A model generated the notes under the pieces. The model worked only from the letters and a program-made list of their open reading frames with translations. It ran no database searches and was not told the DNA's origin. From Blautia argi (GTDB lineage Bacteria > Bacillota > Clostridia > Lachnospirales > Lachnospiraceae), in the NCBI RefSeq assembly GCF_003287895.1, contig NZ_CP030280.1, positions 3,108,501 through 3,172,500 of the forward strand: a stretch of 64,000 bases of DNA, read 5' to 3'. The position numbers and the translations under genes are program-made. Positions 27,651-39,765 of this stretch are shown here, piece by piece. Each line of letters begins with the position of its first letter. The stretch's first letter is position 1.

Positions 27651-28232
27651 TTATGAATAAATTCCGTATAAGAACTGACGTACAATTTCGTATGTGGTTT
27701 CATTGGATATCTCAAACTCTTCATCTTCAGAAAGACCATAGCTTACTGTCATAATATGATGATTCAAAATTCCTGTAAATCCCACGGCAAACAACCGCTG
27801 TCTTCCCCTCATGTTGCCAAGCTGAGGAGCCGCCTTTTCAAAAATTCCTACAATAATTCTGTAATAGCGCTCAATAAACGGCGAAACCGTCTGGAAAGCT
27901 TCATTTTCTCTTCCCGAATAAAACAGAGCCAGCATAAACAGATAAAATTTCTCATGGGTCGCTGCAAAATCAAAAAACACCCTTGCAACCCGGTACAAAA
28001 CCTCCGGCAGCCCGGCATTGGTTCCGGCAGCTTCTAAAACACCGTCCTCCAATATCTTATAACCGCTTTCCAACAGACTTTTCAAAAGCCCTAGCTTACT
28101 GCCAAAATAATAATAAAGCGTTGGCTTTGTCACTCCCGCCCGGTCTACAATTTCCTGCACGCCTACGGCATCATAGCCTCTGGCATGAAATAAATCCAGC
28201 GCCGCATTTAAGATTTCTGCCCTGTTGTCCAT
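27651..28232 (-). CDS. TetR-family transcriptional regulator
   Basis: A 193-residue regulator. The N-terminal helix-turn-helix reads RAEILNAALDLFHARGYDAVGVQEIVDRAGVTKPTLYYYF, and the C-terminal two thirds is a helical ligand-binding domain without a recognisable ligand. The start at 28232 (MDNRAEIL) is chosen because AAGGGTGGTG lies upstream and because a palindromic operator at 28281-28296 would otherwise fall inside or at the edge of the gene; Met at 28259 is the alternative. It heads an apparent operon with the amylase and glgB, so it likely represses itself and those genes. Confidence 0.88.
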   Translation of the reverse strand: MDNRAEILNAALDLFHARGYDAVGVQEIVDRAGVTKPTLYYYFGSKLGLLKSLLESGYKILEDGVLEAAGTNAGLPEVLYRVARVFFDFAATHEKFYLFMLALFYSGRENEAFQTVSPFIERYYRIIVGIFEKAAPQLGNMRGRQRLFAVGFTGILNHHIMTVSYGLSEDEEFEISNETTYEIVRQFLYGIYS

Positions 28233-28280
28233 TCCAATCACCACCCTTGTACTTCGCATTCCTGATATCTCTGCCCTTAT

Positions 28281-28296
28281 TATACCAATCGGTATA
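28281..28296. promoter_or_regulatory. Palindromic TetR-type operator
   Basis: TATACC-AATC-GGTATA is a perfect 6-bp inverted repeat with a 4-base spacer, about 50 bp upstream of the TetR start codon. Size, symmetry and place fit autoregulation by the adjacent TetR-family protein. Confidence 0.65.
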
Positions 28297-28332
28297 GAGG
28301 AAATCAACCATTCCTTTCACTTTCCGATGAAA

Positions 28333-28393
28333 TAAAAAAAATCTCCCGGCAGTCTGCCGTACTTCTTACATACCACAGACCCATCGGGAGATT
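28333..28393 (-). terminator. Terminator of the V-type ATPase operon
   Basis: AATCTCCCG (28340-28348) pairs with CGGGAGATT (28385-28393). Read leftward, the hairpin is followed by a run of eight Ts. It begins seven bases after the atpD stop codon. Confidence 0.88.
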
Positions 28394-28399
28394 CCTGTT

Positions 28400-29062
28400 T
28401 TACATATTCTTTTCTTTATAATGATGCGCTTCTTCCAGCATCATATCCTTCACCTTCATCAGACGAATCTGGGTACTTCTCTCATTTTCGTCCAGCTTCA
28501 TGGTGATATATTTAATATTCTGCCGGGTTTCCGGAATAATCACATGTTCCAGCGCATTGACACGCCGCCTTGTCTTCTCGATTTCCGCTGCCATAAGCTG
28601 ACAGGATTTTTCCACCTCTGCAAGCCTTAACATATCCGGCAGAATGTCGGCAAGAGATTTCACTGCACCGTCCAAATCCCCGGAGGTAAAGGCAAAACCA
28701 TAAGAATAAATATCATTTGCGTCTGCGGTTCTGGTCTTTGTATGGAAAACCGGAATATCCACACTCATAACATTTCTCTTATCTGCCTCCAGATACACCT
28801 CCTGCTTTGGCGCCATTAAGGCTGTGTTTAAAATCTGTTCAGACATGCCTGCCTTTGCAATAACAAAGTTCTTATTTGCCGACAAAATCCCTTTTTCCAC
28901 CTTCTGGCGCAGAGCCATATTTTCTCTTACCAAATCCAGAAACTGGCGCATAAGCTCATCTCGCTTATCCTTTAAGAGTTTATGACCCTTGACAGCCGTA
29001 ACCAGCTTCTTTTTCAGGCGGGTGAGTTCCATTCGGGTAGGAGTTACCTGCGTAGATGCCAA
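28400..29062 (-). CDS. atpD: V-type ATPase subunit D (central stalk)
   Basis: Central rotor shaft of the V1 sector, equivalent to NtpD. The 220-residue protein is almost entirely helical, with the family opening MASTQVTPTRMELTRLKKKL and the C-terminal helix RRVNALEHVIIPETRQNIKYI near residues 165-190. It ends the nine-gene ATPase operon, 14 bp after atpB. A strong terminator follows. Confidence 0.95.
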   Translation of the reverse strand: MASTQVTPTRMELTRLKKKLVTAVKGHKLLKDKRDELMRQFLDLVRENMALRQKVEKGILSANKNFVIAKAGMSEQILNTALMAPKQEVYLEADKRNVMSVDIPVFHTKTRTADANDIYSYGFAFTSGDLDGAVKSLADILPDMLRLAEVEKSCQLMAAEIEKTRRRVNALEHVIIPETRQNIKYITMKLDENERSTQIRLMKVKDMMLEEAHHYKEKNM

Positions 29063-29076
29063 AGTATCACCTCTTT

Positions 29077-30452
29077 CTAGTATTTGCCGTAATATTCATC
29101 TAAGAACTTATCATCAATACGTTTCAGTTCGCTTCTCGGCAGGATAGACAAAAGCTTCCAACCGATTTTCAGTGTTTCTTCAATATCCCTGTTTGCCGTA
29201 TATCCCTGAGAAACGTATTCCTTCTCAAAAGCATCTGCAAACTTGGCATAAATAAGGTCAATATCAGAAAGCGCCGCTTCCCCCAGAATAACCATCAGCT
29301 CTTTTGCTTCTTTACCACGGGCATAAGCCGCAAAAAGCTGATTCATAGTATTGGCGTGGTCTGCGCGGGTCTTTCCTTCTCCAATACCCTTATCCTTCAG
29401 ACGGGACAGGGAAAGGCAGTACATCGATTGGCGGGGTCACACCTTTTCGGTACAACTCACGGCTTAAGATAATCTGTCCCTCTGTAATATATCCTGTCAG
29501 GTCAGGGATTGGGTGTGTCTTATCATCTTCCGGCATGGTCAGAATCGGAATCATGGTGATACTTCCCTTTTTACCTTTCTGACGTCCGGCTCTTTCGTAC
29601 ATGGTTGCCAGGTCTGTGTACATGTATCCCGGATAACCACGGCGTCCCGGAACCTCTTTACGGGCTGCGGAAACCTCACGCAAAGCGTCTGCATAGTTGG
29701 TTAATATCTGTCAGAATAACCAGAACGTGCATATCCTTTTCAAATGCCAGATATTCTGCAGCAGTCAGAGCCATTTTCGGCGTAGCGATACGCTCTACCG
29801 CCGGGTCATTTGCCAGGTTGATAAACAGAACAGTTCTGTCAATGGCGCCTGTTTCCTTAAAGCTTTCCACAAAGAAGTTAGATTCTTCAAAAGTAATACC
29901 CATAGCTGCAAATACAACGGCAAAGTTCTCTCCTGAGCCGCGTACCTTTGCCTGTCTTGCAATCTGTGCAGCCAGGTTTGCATGAGGCAGACCGGAAGCT
30001 GAGAAAATCGGCAGCTTCTGTCCACGAACCAGAGTGTTCAGACCGTCAATGGCAGAAACACCAGTCTGAATAAATTCCTCCGGATAGCTTCTTGCCGCCG
30101 GATTCATAGGCAGACCGTTAATATCTCTTCTCTCGTCCGGCAGGATTTCCGGGCCATCGTCAATAGGACGTCCCAGACCATCGAAAACTCGTCCCAGCAT
30201 ATCCTCAGATACGCCAAGCTCCATGCTTCGTCCCAGAAAACGCACCTTGCTGTTTGAAAGGTTAATACCTGTGGAGCTTTCAAACAACTGCACCAGCGCA
30301 TTGCTTCCATCAATTTCCAGAACCTTGCAGCGGCGTGTTTCCCCGCTGGCAAGCTCAATTTCACCTAATTCATCATAATGAACATTTTCAACACCGCGCA
30401 CCAGCATAAGAGGGCCGGCAACTTCCTGTATGGTTCTATACTCTTTCGGCAT
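29077..30452 (-). CDS. atpB: V-type ATPase subunit B (regulatory nucleotide-binding), two apparent frameshifts
   Basis: Non-catalytic nucleotide-binding subunit that alternates with A in the V1 hexamer. Restored length is about 458 residues, typical for NtpB. Two frame breaks occur. At 29701-29702, ATTAACC should be ATTACC, giving [20 protein letters not shown]. At 29412-29414, CCTTTCC should be CCTTCC, giving [17 protein letters not shown]. Each repair removes one base from a short homopolymer and joins perfectly family-like sequence. The start at 30452 touches the atpA stop. Errors in the sequence are the likeliest cause because the enzyme would not function if truncated at three quarters of its length. 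Confidence 0.93.
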
Positions 30453-32225
30453 TAGAAGTCCTCCTTCCCTAATACATTGGCAATTTCTTCTGCAAGCTGT
30501 TTCAATGTGGCTTCATATTCTTTGTCCAGATTATCCTCTGTTACATATTTAAAACGTCCGATTTTTTCGCGAACTTCCAGTTTTACAAGACTCTGAATAC
30601 CGGCGCCCTTGTCCAGCGCCTCTTTGCCCTGCTCATAGTAAGCCACTACCAGTTTCATGAGCAAATGCTGTTTTTTCAGAGAGCTGTAGGTATCTATTTC
30701 ATGGAAAGAGTTCTGGTGCAGGAAGTCCTCACGAATAGAACGGGCTGCTTCCATTTTCAGACGGTCGCCTGCGGATAGAGCGTCCATACCGACCATTTTT
30801 ACAATTTCTTCCAGCTCTGCCTCGTCCTGTAAAAGGCTCATCATTTTCTGACGTCCTTCCATCCAGTCCGGCGCTACCTTTTCATTAAACCATTTTTCCA
30901 TATTGTCCAGATACAGAGAATAGCTGGTCAGCCAGTTAATGGCAGGAAAATGTCTTTTATAAGCAAGAGAAGCGTCCAGACCCCAGAATACCTTTACAAT
31001 ACGAAGAGTTGCCTGGGAAACCGGCTCGGAAATATCACCACCCGGAGGAGACACGGCGCCAATAACAGAAAGTGCACCTTCTCTCTTATCTTTTCCAAGA
31101 GAAACCACATGTCCGGCTCTTTCATAGAACTGTGCCAGACGAGAACCCAGGTATGCAGGATAACCTTCTTCACCAGGCATTTCCTCCAGACGCCCCGACA
31201 TCTCTCGAAGCGCCTCTGCCCAACGGGAGGTTGAGTCTGCCATTAAGGCTACGGAATATCCCATATCACGGAAATATTCTGCAATGGTAATACCAGTGTA
31301 AATAGATGCCTCACGGGCAGCAACCGGCATATCAGAGGTATTGGCAATGAGTACGGTTCTCTCCATCAAAGACTGACCGGTCTTCGGGTCCTTCAGTTCC
31401 GGGAACTCATTCAATACGTCTGTCATCTCATTTCCACGCTCACCGCAGCCAATATAGACCACAATATCTGCTTCCGCCCATTTTGCAAGCTGGTGCTGGA
31501 TAACAGTTTTTCCGCTTCCGAAAGGACCCGGAACCGCTGCCACACCGCCCTTTGCAATAGGGAAGAAGGTATCTACAACACGCTGTCCTGTTACCAGAGG
31601 CATTTCCGGCGGAAGTTTTTTCAGATATGGGCGTCCCTTACGAACCGGCCATTTCTGCGCCATAGTAAGTTCTCTGTCACCATTTTCTGTGGCAATAACA
31701 GCCACCACTTCATCTACCGTAAACTCTCCTGCTTTAATCTCTTTTACCGTACCTTTTACACCGTAGGGAACCATGATTTTATGGTTTACCACAATGGTTT
31801 CCTGTACTGTACCAATAATATCGCCGGCTTCTACTTCATCGCCCGGTTTTACTGTTGGAACAAAAGTCCCATTTCAGATTTCTCTTTAAAGAAGGAACCT
31901 CTACACCTCTCTTTAAGTTGGTGCCGGAAACCTTCATAATATCGTCCAGAGGTCTTTGAATCCCATCATAAATACTGGTAATCAGACCCGGTCCAAGTTC
32001 TACGGAAAGAGGTTCGCCTGTGGATTCTACCGGTTCTCCGGGTCCAAGACCTGAAGTTTCCTCGTATACCTGAACAGATGCCTCATCTCCATGCATTTCT
32101 ATGATTTCACCAATCAGACGCTGATTACTTACACGAACCACGTCAAACATATTCGCGTCACGCATACCCTCTGCAATAACCAGCGGTCCTGCTACTTTTT
32201 TAATTGTACCCTTGCTCATGGTCAC
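30452..32225 (-). CDS. atpA: V-type ATPase subunit A (catalytic), apparent frameshift
   Basis: Catalytic subunit of V1. The restored chain is about 590 residues. It contains the A-type P-loop [10 protein letters not shown] near residue 230, the family non-homologous insert ([14 protein letters not shown] region) and [18 protein letters not shown] downstream. The frame is lost at 31862-31865, where GACTTTTGTTCC should read GACTTTGTTCC to give [18 protein letters not shown]. The start at 32225 or 32219 (MTMSK / MSKG) cannot be decided. It abuts atpF upstream (14 bp) and shares one base with the atpB start. Confidence 0.94.
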
Positions 32226-32239
32226 GCATCACCTGCTTT

Positions 32240-32560
32240 CTAATTATTACTGAACAGAATATCAGAGCCAACAGCCTGTTCTACCGAATCTTTTACTCCC
32301 TGCACGCCATCTCCCGTATTCCCAAACACACCCGGAATACGGATAATCGCAGGTAAAAGCCGTTCCTGAAATTTCCCGATAATCTGTTCACACTCTGCTG
32401 CTGCCGCCTCTGTAATATAGACAATCCCATATCCGCTTTCAGCCAGAGCAATCAATCTTTCTTCTGTTTCCTTGCGGTCTGCCACCGGGAAAATCTCAAG
32501 ACCCAGTGCGGCAAATCCGTAAATACTGTCGTAATCACCTACCACTGCAATCTTATACAT
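32240..32560 (-). CDS. atpF: V-type ATPase subunit F
   Basis: Small central-stalk subunit (NtpG equivalent) that helps connect the rotor to V1. The 106-residue protein has the typical opening MYKIAVVGDYDSIYGFAALG and the C-terminal PAIIRIPGVFG. Its ATG overlaps the stop region of the repaired atpC frame (ends 32553), an 8-base overlap that supports that repair. Confidence 0.93.
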   Translation of the reverse strand: MYKIAVVGDYDSIYGFAALGLEIFPVADRKETEERLIALAESGYGIVYITEAAAAECEQIIGKFQERLLPAIIRIPGVFGNTGDGVQGVKDSVEQAVGSDILFSNN

Positions 32561-33537
32561 ACATTTCCCTTACCCTTTCCCGGATAGCCTCTTCAGAGAA
32601 ACCATTCTGTTTCCCGGAGAGAATAATCCGCACGGTTTTTATTTCATTTTCCCTTGCCAGCAGGTACGCTACCAGCGGTCCTACGGAAAAGGCTTCATAC
32701 TTCTGGGGCTGCATGGTGCGGTATCATACGATTGTCACACCATCTCTCAAATGCAGAAGGGGATTCTGCAATAGCTGCTGCTCCCTCTGCATAAACCGTT
32801 CCTGCCAGATATTCCACAATGGCATTCATGCCGCTTACCGCTGCTCTTGCCAGCTGCTCTGTGTCCAAAGAACGGCAGGGAACCATCGCCCGCTTCATAA
32901 ACTCTATGGTTTTTGCGGTTTTCTGTGAACGCACCGCAATTTTAATATCCGCAATTGCTACCATGGATTCTGCATAATCCCGGATAATACTGTCTTTTGC
33001 CCTCTCGCCGGCTTTATAAACCGCCTCAAGCGCCGCTTTGTCGATAATCACATCGCACAGCTGTCCGTCCCCGGTATGCAGCAGCGTTTCATACGCCTCT
33101 TTTGCTGCTTCCGACATATCCTCAGGAAGCTTGGAAAATTCTTTTTTCCGGATTATTTCCAGCATTTCGTCCGGCGAAATTTTGGTATCCTCATAATAAA
33201 TTTTCCGGTTTCTTCCTTTTTCCGAGGTACAGGCTTCTTTAATAGCTGCTTTTAAATTATGGAACAGGTTCGGATAGGAAAACACATCAAACACAGACAT
33301 ATCCACCCGCATATCCCGAATGGTTTCCCACGTTTTTTCCTGTTCCCGGTTTAAAATTGCCTCTGCATTCCCAGGCGTGTCCATATCTCCCCACCCCTTT
33401 TCCTGCAAAAGCTGCAGACATTGCTGCTCCGTATTGCAGGCCAGAAGCTGTTCAATAACGGAAGACGTAAACAACGCTGTTTCCAACGCTCGAATCCGCG
33501 CAACCGCATAGGTATATTTCGTACTAGACAAGTCCAT
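32553..33537 (-). CDS. atpC: V-type ATPase subunit C, apparent frameshift near the 3' end
   Basis: Funnel-shaped subunit linking the central stalk to the membrane ring (NtpC). As read, the chain stops early after NRMIPHHAAPEV. Removing one base at 32715-32716 (CACCATG to CACATG) gives HMQPQKYEAFSVGPLVAYLLARENEIK and continues to REMYV at 32553. That is the conserved family C-terminus and brings the length to about 327 residues, normal for the family. The continuation overlaps atpF by eight bases, as expected in this tight operon. Confidence 0.9.
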
Positions 33538-33552
33538 TCCTCCTTTTTGCGG

Positions 33553-34152
33553 TTATGCTTCTAAAAATAATAAACGGTGAACTTCATCTGAAAGTTCATC
33601 TCTCTTGGAACTGAACATTGCCTCAAAGGTACAGTTTTCTTCAATTCCACCATAGATAAGGACAAATCCGCCATGCACTCTCCGGCTTTCCTTTGAAAGT
33701 GCCAGCGCACCGCCTTTTTCTTTTGCAATTGCCTGAATCTCTTCTTCAAAGCCCTGTGGCAATCTCTTTAAATCCTCATCTGAAAAACAGATTTCTCCTT
33801 CCTGAGGCAGCACAAATTTATGCAGCATTTTCCGGAGCATTGCAAAATAGGTTTCATCATCTGCCTCCAGCAAAGTCTGGTACGCAGACGCCAACACCTC
33901 TGCAATGATTTCCTGTTTCGCAGTCAGAAGCGCCTTTCTTCTCTGCAAATCACAGGAAGAAACGGCACGCTCCTCAATGGCTTTTACCTCTTCGTCGGAC
34001 TTTTGGGAGATTTCTCTGCACACAGCTTCTGCTTCTTCTTTTGCTTTTTCTTTCATTGCTTCTGCCTGCTTTTCGGCATCTGCAAGAATCTCTTTCGCAG
34101 AAACTTTCGCCTCTTCAAGAATCTGGCTTTTCATTTTTTCTAATCCAGTCAT
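33553..34152 (-). CDS. atpE: V-type ATPase subunit E (peripheral stalk)
   Basis: Peripheral stalk subunit that pairs with subunit H/G. The 199-residue protein starts with a long charged helix (MTGLEKMKSQILEEAKVSAKEILADAEKQAEAMKE) typical of a coiled coil and ends with a compact domain containing RVHGGFVLIYGGIEENCTFEAMF, which is conserved in NtpE. Gaps to atpK and atpC are 51 and 15 bp. Confidence 0.93.
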   Translation of the reverse strand: MTGLEKMKSQILEEAKVSAKEILADAEKQAEAMKEKAKEEAEAVCREISQKSDEEVKAIEERAVSSCDLQRRKALLTAKQEIIAEVLASAYQTLLEADDETYFAMLRKMLHKFVLPQEGEICFSDEDLKRLPQGFEEEIQAIAKEKGGALALSKESRRVHGGFVLIYGGIEENCTFEAMFSSKRDELSDEVHRLLFLEA

Positions 34153-34203
34153 TCTTCTGCTCTCCTTTACTTAATTTCCTCCGTCTTCCTTCTTCTCAAA
34201 CCC

Positions 34204-36707
<2,504 letters not shown>

Positions 36708-36747
36708 ATTCGCATCACTCCTTTATTTTCTGTTTTTGTTGACAGCT

Positions 36748-37056
36748 TCATACCAGACTCGCAATAACGGTCTGTACTGCCTTCTCTTCTTTTTCCTTTG
36801 CAGTTTTTCTTATTTCTGCAATTTCCCGTTCTGCCGATTCCAGAGCTTCCGCAAGTCTTCTCTCTCCGGCAGCCTGCGCAGTTTCTCTGGCTGCTTTTGC
36901 CTTCTCCTGCGCCTGTTCAATCATAGCGGCTTTCGCCTGTTCCGTTTCCTGCCTGGTCTGCTCGAGAAGCTGCGTCCCCTGTCCTTTTGCATGGGCTGTA
37001 ATCTCCTCTGCTTCCTGTTCAGTTTTCCGGATTTCCCTGATTGTTTCTTCTACCAC
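36748..37056 (-). CDS. V-type ATPase subunit H/G (peripheral stalk coiled coil)
   Basis: A 102-residue, highly charged helical protein that pairs with subunit E in the peripheral stalk (AhaH/NtpF type). The start is taken as GTG at 37056 because AAGGTGGTG lies just upstream and the operon promoter is at 37082-37110; the open frame further upstream to 37161 runs across that promoter and cannot be translated from it. Sequence is dominated by Glu, Ala, Lys and Gln in heptad-like order. It is the first gene of the ATPase operon. Confidence 0.85.
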   Translation of the reverse strand: MVEETIREIRKTEQEAEEITAHAKGQGTQLLEQTRQETEQAKAAMIEQAQEKAKAARETAQAAGERRLAEALESAEREIAEIRKTAKEKEEKAVQTVIASLV

Positions 37057-37081
37057 AGTATCACCACCTTCGCATAGTTTG

Positions 37082-37110
37082 ATATTACTATGAATTATGC
37101 ATTTTGTCAA
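37082..37110 (-). promoter_or_regulatory. Promoter of the V-type ATPase operon
   Basis: Consensus -35 TTGACA (37105-37110) and -10 TAATAT (37082-37087) with 17-bp spacing, reading leftward. The start codon of the first gene is about 26 bases below the -10, so the leader is short. Confidence 0.8.
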
Positions 37111-37175
37111 TTTAATAACGAATTTTGTATACTTTCTCGCTAATTTTATGAAAGCCTCCATTTATTTTAAAAGAC

Positions 37176-37211
37176 AAAAAGAGAGATTGTGTTGATTTTG
37201 TACAATCTCTC
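37176..37211 (-). terminator. Terminator of the orphan sugar-binding protein gene
   Basis: GAGAGATTGT (37181-37190) and ACAATCTCTC (37202-37211) form a perfect 10-bp stem with an 11-base loop. Read leftward, five Ts follow. It insulates the ATPase operon promoter from upstream transcription. Confidence 0.9.
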
Positions 37212-37286
37212 CCTTTATCTTTTGTATAATGTAACAAATTATCATATTAGCAAAGCGCTTCTTTTATTCACTTTCACACCACCGCT

Positions 37287-38582
37287 TTATTCATATAAAT
37301 AATTAGCATATTCCGATGAATTTACATTCGTACTGTCAATCCACTGGTACCCTGTATTTATAAACTTGTCATTCTCCAGTCCCAGGTCTGCACGAACACC
37401 GGCAATCACTGTGGCATATCCCATTCCGTAAGGATTCTGCACAAAGGTTCCAAGCTCTGTCTTTTCCTTAACAGCGCCAATCTGTTTCTTTCCGGCATCA
37501 AATCCTATAATGGAAATTTCTTTACCAGAAGCCTTTACTATGTCCAGAACATCATTTGCCGCAAATTCATTGGTACAGTAGTAGCCTTTTAATTCCGGAT
37601 AGAGCACCAAAACTGCTTCTGCCATTTCTGCCATACTGTGTTCCCCATTTTCATGAGAAATATTGACAATCTCTATCTCCGGGTGATTCTTTGTTATTTC
37701 CTCTGTAAAACCTTTTTCCCTGTCCTGACTGCTCTTAGAAGTTTCTGCATGAGCCATGACAGCTATCTGACCTTTGTTTCCAACCGCCTCTGCCATTTTC
37801 TTTGCAGCCTCTGCTCCTGCCGCATAATTATCTGTAGCGCAAATGGTATTGACAAGGTCGCTCTCCACGCCGGAATCCAGAATCACCACAGGGATTTCAT
37901 TTCCCATGGCTTCCTCAAGCTGTGCGCTGCAGGATTCCATATCTATGGCTGACAGACATAAAACAGAAGGATTTTCTGCCAGAACTGCATCAATAGTATT
38001 AATCTGGCTCTCCACGTCCAGCTCGTCTGTCGGACCTTCAAAGGATAGTTTAACCTTATCCTCTCCTTTGTATCCCATCTTTTCATTCAAATCCTTTACC
38101 GCAGCTGTCATACCTTTTTTTACAGTCTGCCAGAAAGCGGATTTTGTATTTTTTACCACCACTGCAATATGGCTTCCCGGCACTGGATTCAGTTCCTCTA
38201 AGGAAGTATAGTCAACTGTTCCTGCCTGTTTTAAGACCTGCATGGTCAAATCCTGTGACATATCCGTTTTCTCATTTTGCTCTTCTTTTACCTCTTCCTT
38301 ATTCTTTTGAGCATCGTCCCTCTCCCCGGATTCCTCCTGAGTTTTTTCCTGTTCTTTATCTGTTTCTTCCGGATTGTCCTTGTTTTCTTTGTCCTGCTTT
38401 CCGTTTATTTGACTCTCTTCTGTCTTACTTTCCTCTGTCTTACTCTCTTCTGTCTTATCTTCCTGCTCTGCCTGTGCCTGAGCATTGTTTTCTTCGTCTG
38501 TATCTGCCCCGGATTTCCCGCATGCGCTGACACTTCCCAGAGCCAGCACGGCACATAAAAAAATCACCGTTAGCTTTTTCAT
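37287..38582 (-). CDS. Orphan sugar-type substrate-binding lipoprotein
   Basis: A 431-residue lipoprotein with signal peptide and lipobox (LGSVSACG, Cys at residue 21). A long charged linker (about 25-112) rich in Glu, Lys and Gln follows, including three copies of TEESK. The rest is a type I periplasmic binding domain of the RbsB kind (HIAVVVKNTKSAFWQTVKKG, IPVVILDSGV, GFDAGKKQ). Such domains bind ribose, galactose or autoinducer-2-like sugars. No permease or ATPase gene is adjacent, so it may serve a transporter encoded elsewhere or act as a sensor. A -10 like TATAAT lies upstream near 38635; a terminator follows at 37176-37211. Confidence 0.88.
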   Translation of the reverse strand: MKKLTVIFLCAVLALGSVSACGKSGADTDEENNAQAQAEQEDKTEESKTEESKTEESQINGKQDKENKDNPEETDKEQEKTQEESGERDDAQKNKEEVKEEQNEKTDMSQDLTMQVLKQAGTVDYTSLEELNPVPGSHIAVVVKNTKSAFWQTVKKGMTAAVKDLNEKMGYKGEDKVKLSFEGPTDELDVESQINTIDAVLAENPSVLCLSAIDMESCSAQLEEAMGNEIPVVILDSGVESDLVNTICATDNYAAGAEAAKKMAEAVGNKGQIAVMAHAETSKSSQDREKGFTEEITKNHPEIEIVNISHENGEHSMAEMAEAVLVLYPELKGYYCTNEFAANDVLDIVKASGKEISIIGFDAGKKQIGAVKEKTELGTFVQNPYGMGYATVIAGVRADLGLENDKFINTGYQWIDSTNVNSSEYANYLYE

Positions 38583-38665
38583 GATTTTACCTGCCTTTTA
38601 CAACAATTTATCTTTGGATTTAAACTACGTTTCCATTATACACGAAAGCCCTTATTAGTCCATAG

Positions 38666-39703
38666 CTATTCCCCTTTGTTTATAAAATTTTTTGAAATTG
38701 TAAAGATAAGCAAAGCAGAGAAAGGTCCCAGAATAAATCCTGTACCTCCGTATACAAACAGACCTGCGTACACAGAAAATAATACCAGAAGCGGCGACAC
38801 ACCTACATGATTCCCGATGAATTTCGGCTCCAGAAGCTGACGCACCACCGCGGTAATTCCATATAGAACAAGAAACCCGATTCCCTGAAACTGATTTCCC
38901 ATAAGAATTTGAAAAACCGCCGCAGGTACCAGAAACAAACCTGTCCCTAAAACCGGAAATGCATCTAAAATACCAAGCGCCAGACCATAGCCAAAAAAGT
39001 GACGAACTCTTAAAATCCACAGTCCTGCCACACACAGCAGACAAATCACAGTCATAATCTTTATCTGTGCCTTAAAATACTGTGTCATACTTTGAAATAA
39101 TTCCCGTATCAGTTGCCTGGTTTTCATAAAAAACGGCTGTTTTTCCAAAAAACCCCTGATTTTTTCTCTTTCCTGCAAAAACAAAACAGCAGAAACAATT
39201 CCCACCATAAGCATACCTACTACAAATACACAGCAACGAATGGAGTCCACTGCAGTGTCCATTCCCCGCCCGTCCTGAAAAAAATAATTTCCCAATTCTT
39301 CTATATGACAATAAAAATAAGAGCTGCTTTTCTCTGCCGGAATTCCGGTCATACGCTCCACACCTTTACAGCACTGTGCAAGCAATGCGTCCATCTGGCT
39401 CTTTAGAACCGGATAATACCGCAGACACTCCCCGATTCTCCCTGTAAGATACTGCACTCCTGCCAAAAGTCCCCAGGCGGCCCCACAAATAATCAGAAGA
39501 ATCAAAACTCCTCCAATACCTGTTTTTGTCACATGCAGAGCCTTTCCCACTCTGCTCTCTGCCAGACGGGAGGCGGTTGGATAAACGAGCTCTGCCAAAA
39601 GCCAGCCGCACAAAAAAGGGAGCAGCACAGGCAACAGATATCTCATTCCCAGAAATACCCCCAGTGTCACTCCCATAATCATCAAAATTTTTCTCCGGTT
39701 CAT
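38666..39703 (-). CDS. AI-2E/YtvI family membrane permease
   Basis: A 345-residue polytopic membrane protein of the AI-2E transporter family, closest in character to sporulation protein YtvI. It has two N-terminal helices (10-45), further helices at about 60-85 and 150-175, an amphipathic central part, and a C-terminal block with GILDAFPVLGTGLFLVPAAVFQ and GNHVGVSPLLVLFSVYAGLFVYGGTGFILGP, which is the family signature. The start at 39703 follows GGGAGGAAC; an upstream ATG at 39727 has a weaker site. The transported compound is unknown. Confidence 0.85.
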   Translation of the reverse strand: MNRRKILMIMGVTLGVFLGMRYLLPVLLPFLCGWLLAELVYPTASRLAESRVGKALHVTKTGIGGVLILLIICGAAWGLLAGVQYLTGRIGECLRYYPVLKSQMDALLAQCCKGVERMTGIPAEKSSSYFYCHIEELGNYFFQDGRGMDTAVDSIRCCVFVVGMLMVGIVSAVLFLQEREKIRGFLEKQPFFMKTRQLIRELFQSMTQYFKAQIKIMTVICLLCVAGLWILRVRHFFGYGLALGILDAFPVLGTGLFLVPAAVFQILMGNQFQGIGFLVLYGITAVVRQLLEPKFIGNHVGVSPLLVLFSVYAGLFVYGGTGFILGPFSALLIFTISKNFINKGE

Positions 39704-39765
39704 CTGCTGTTCCTCCCATACTTTCATTTATCCTGTTATTCATAGTATGGTGAAACAAAACCTTC

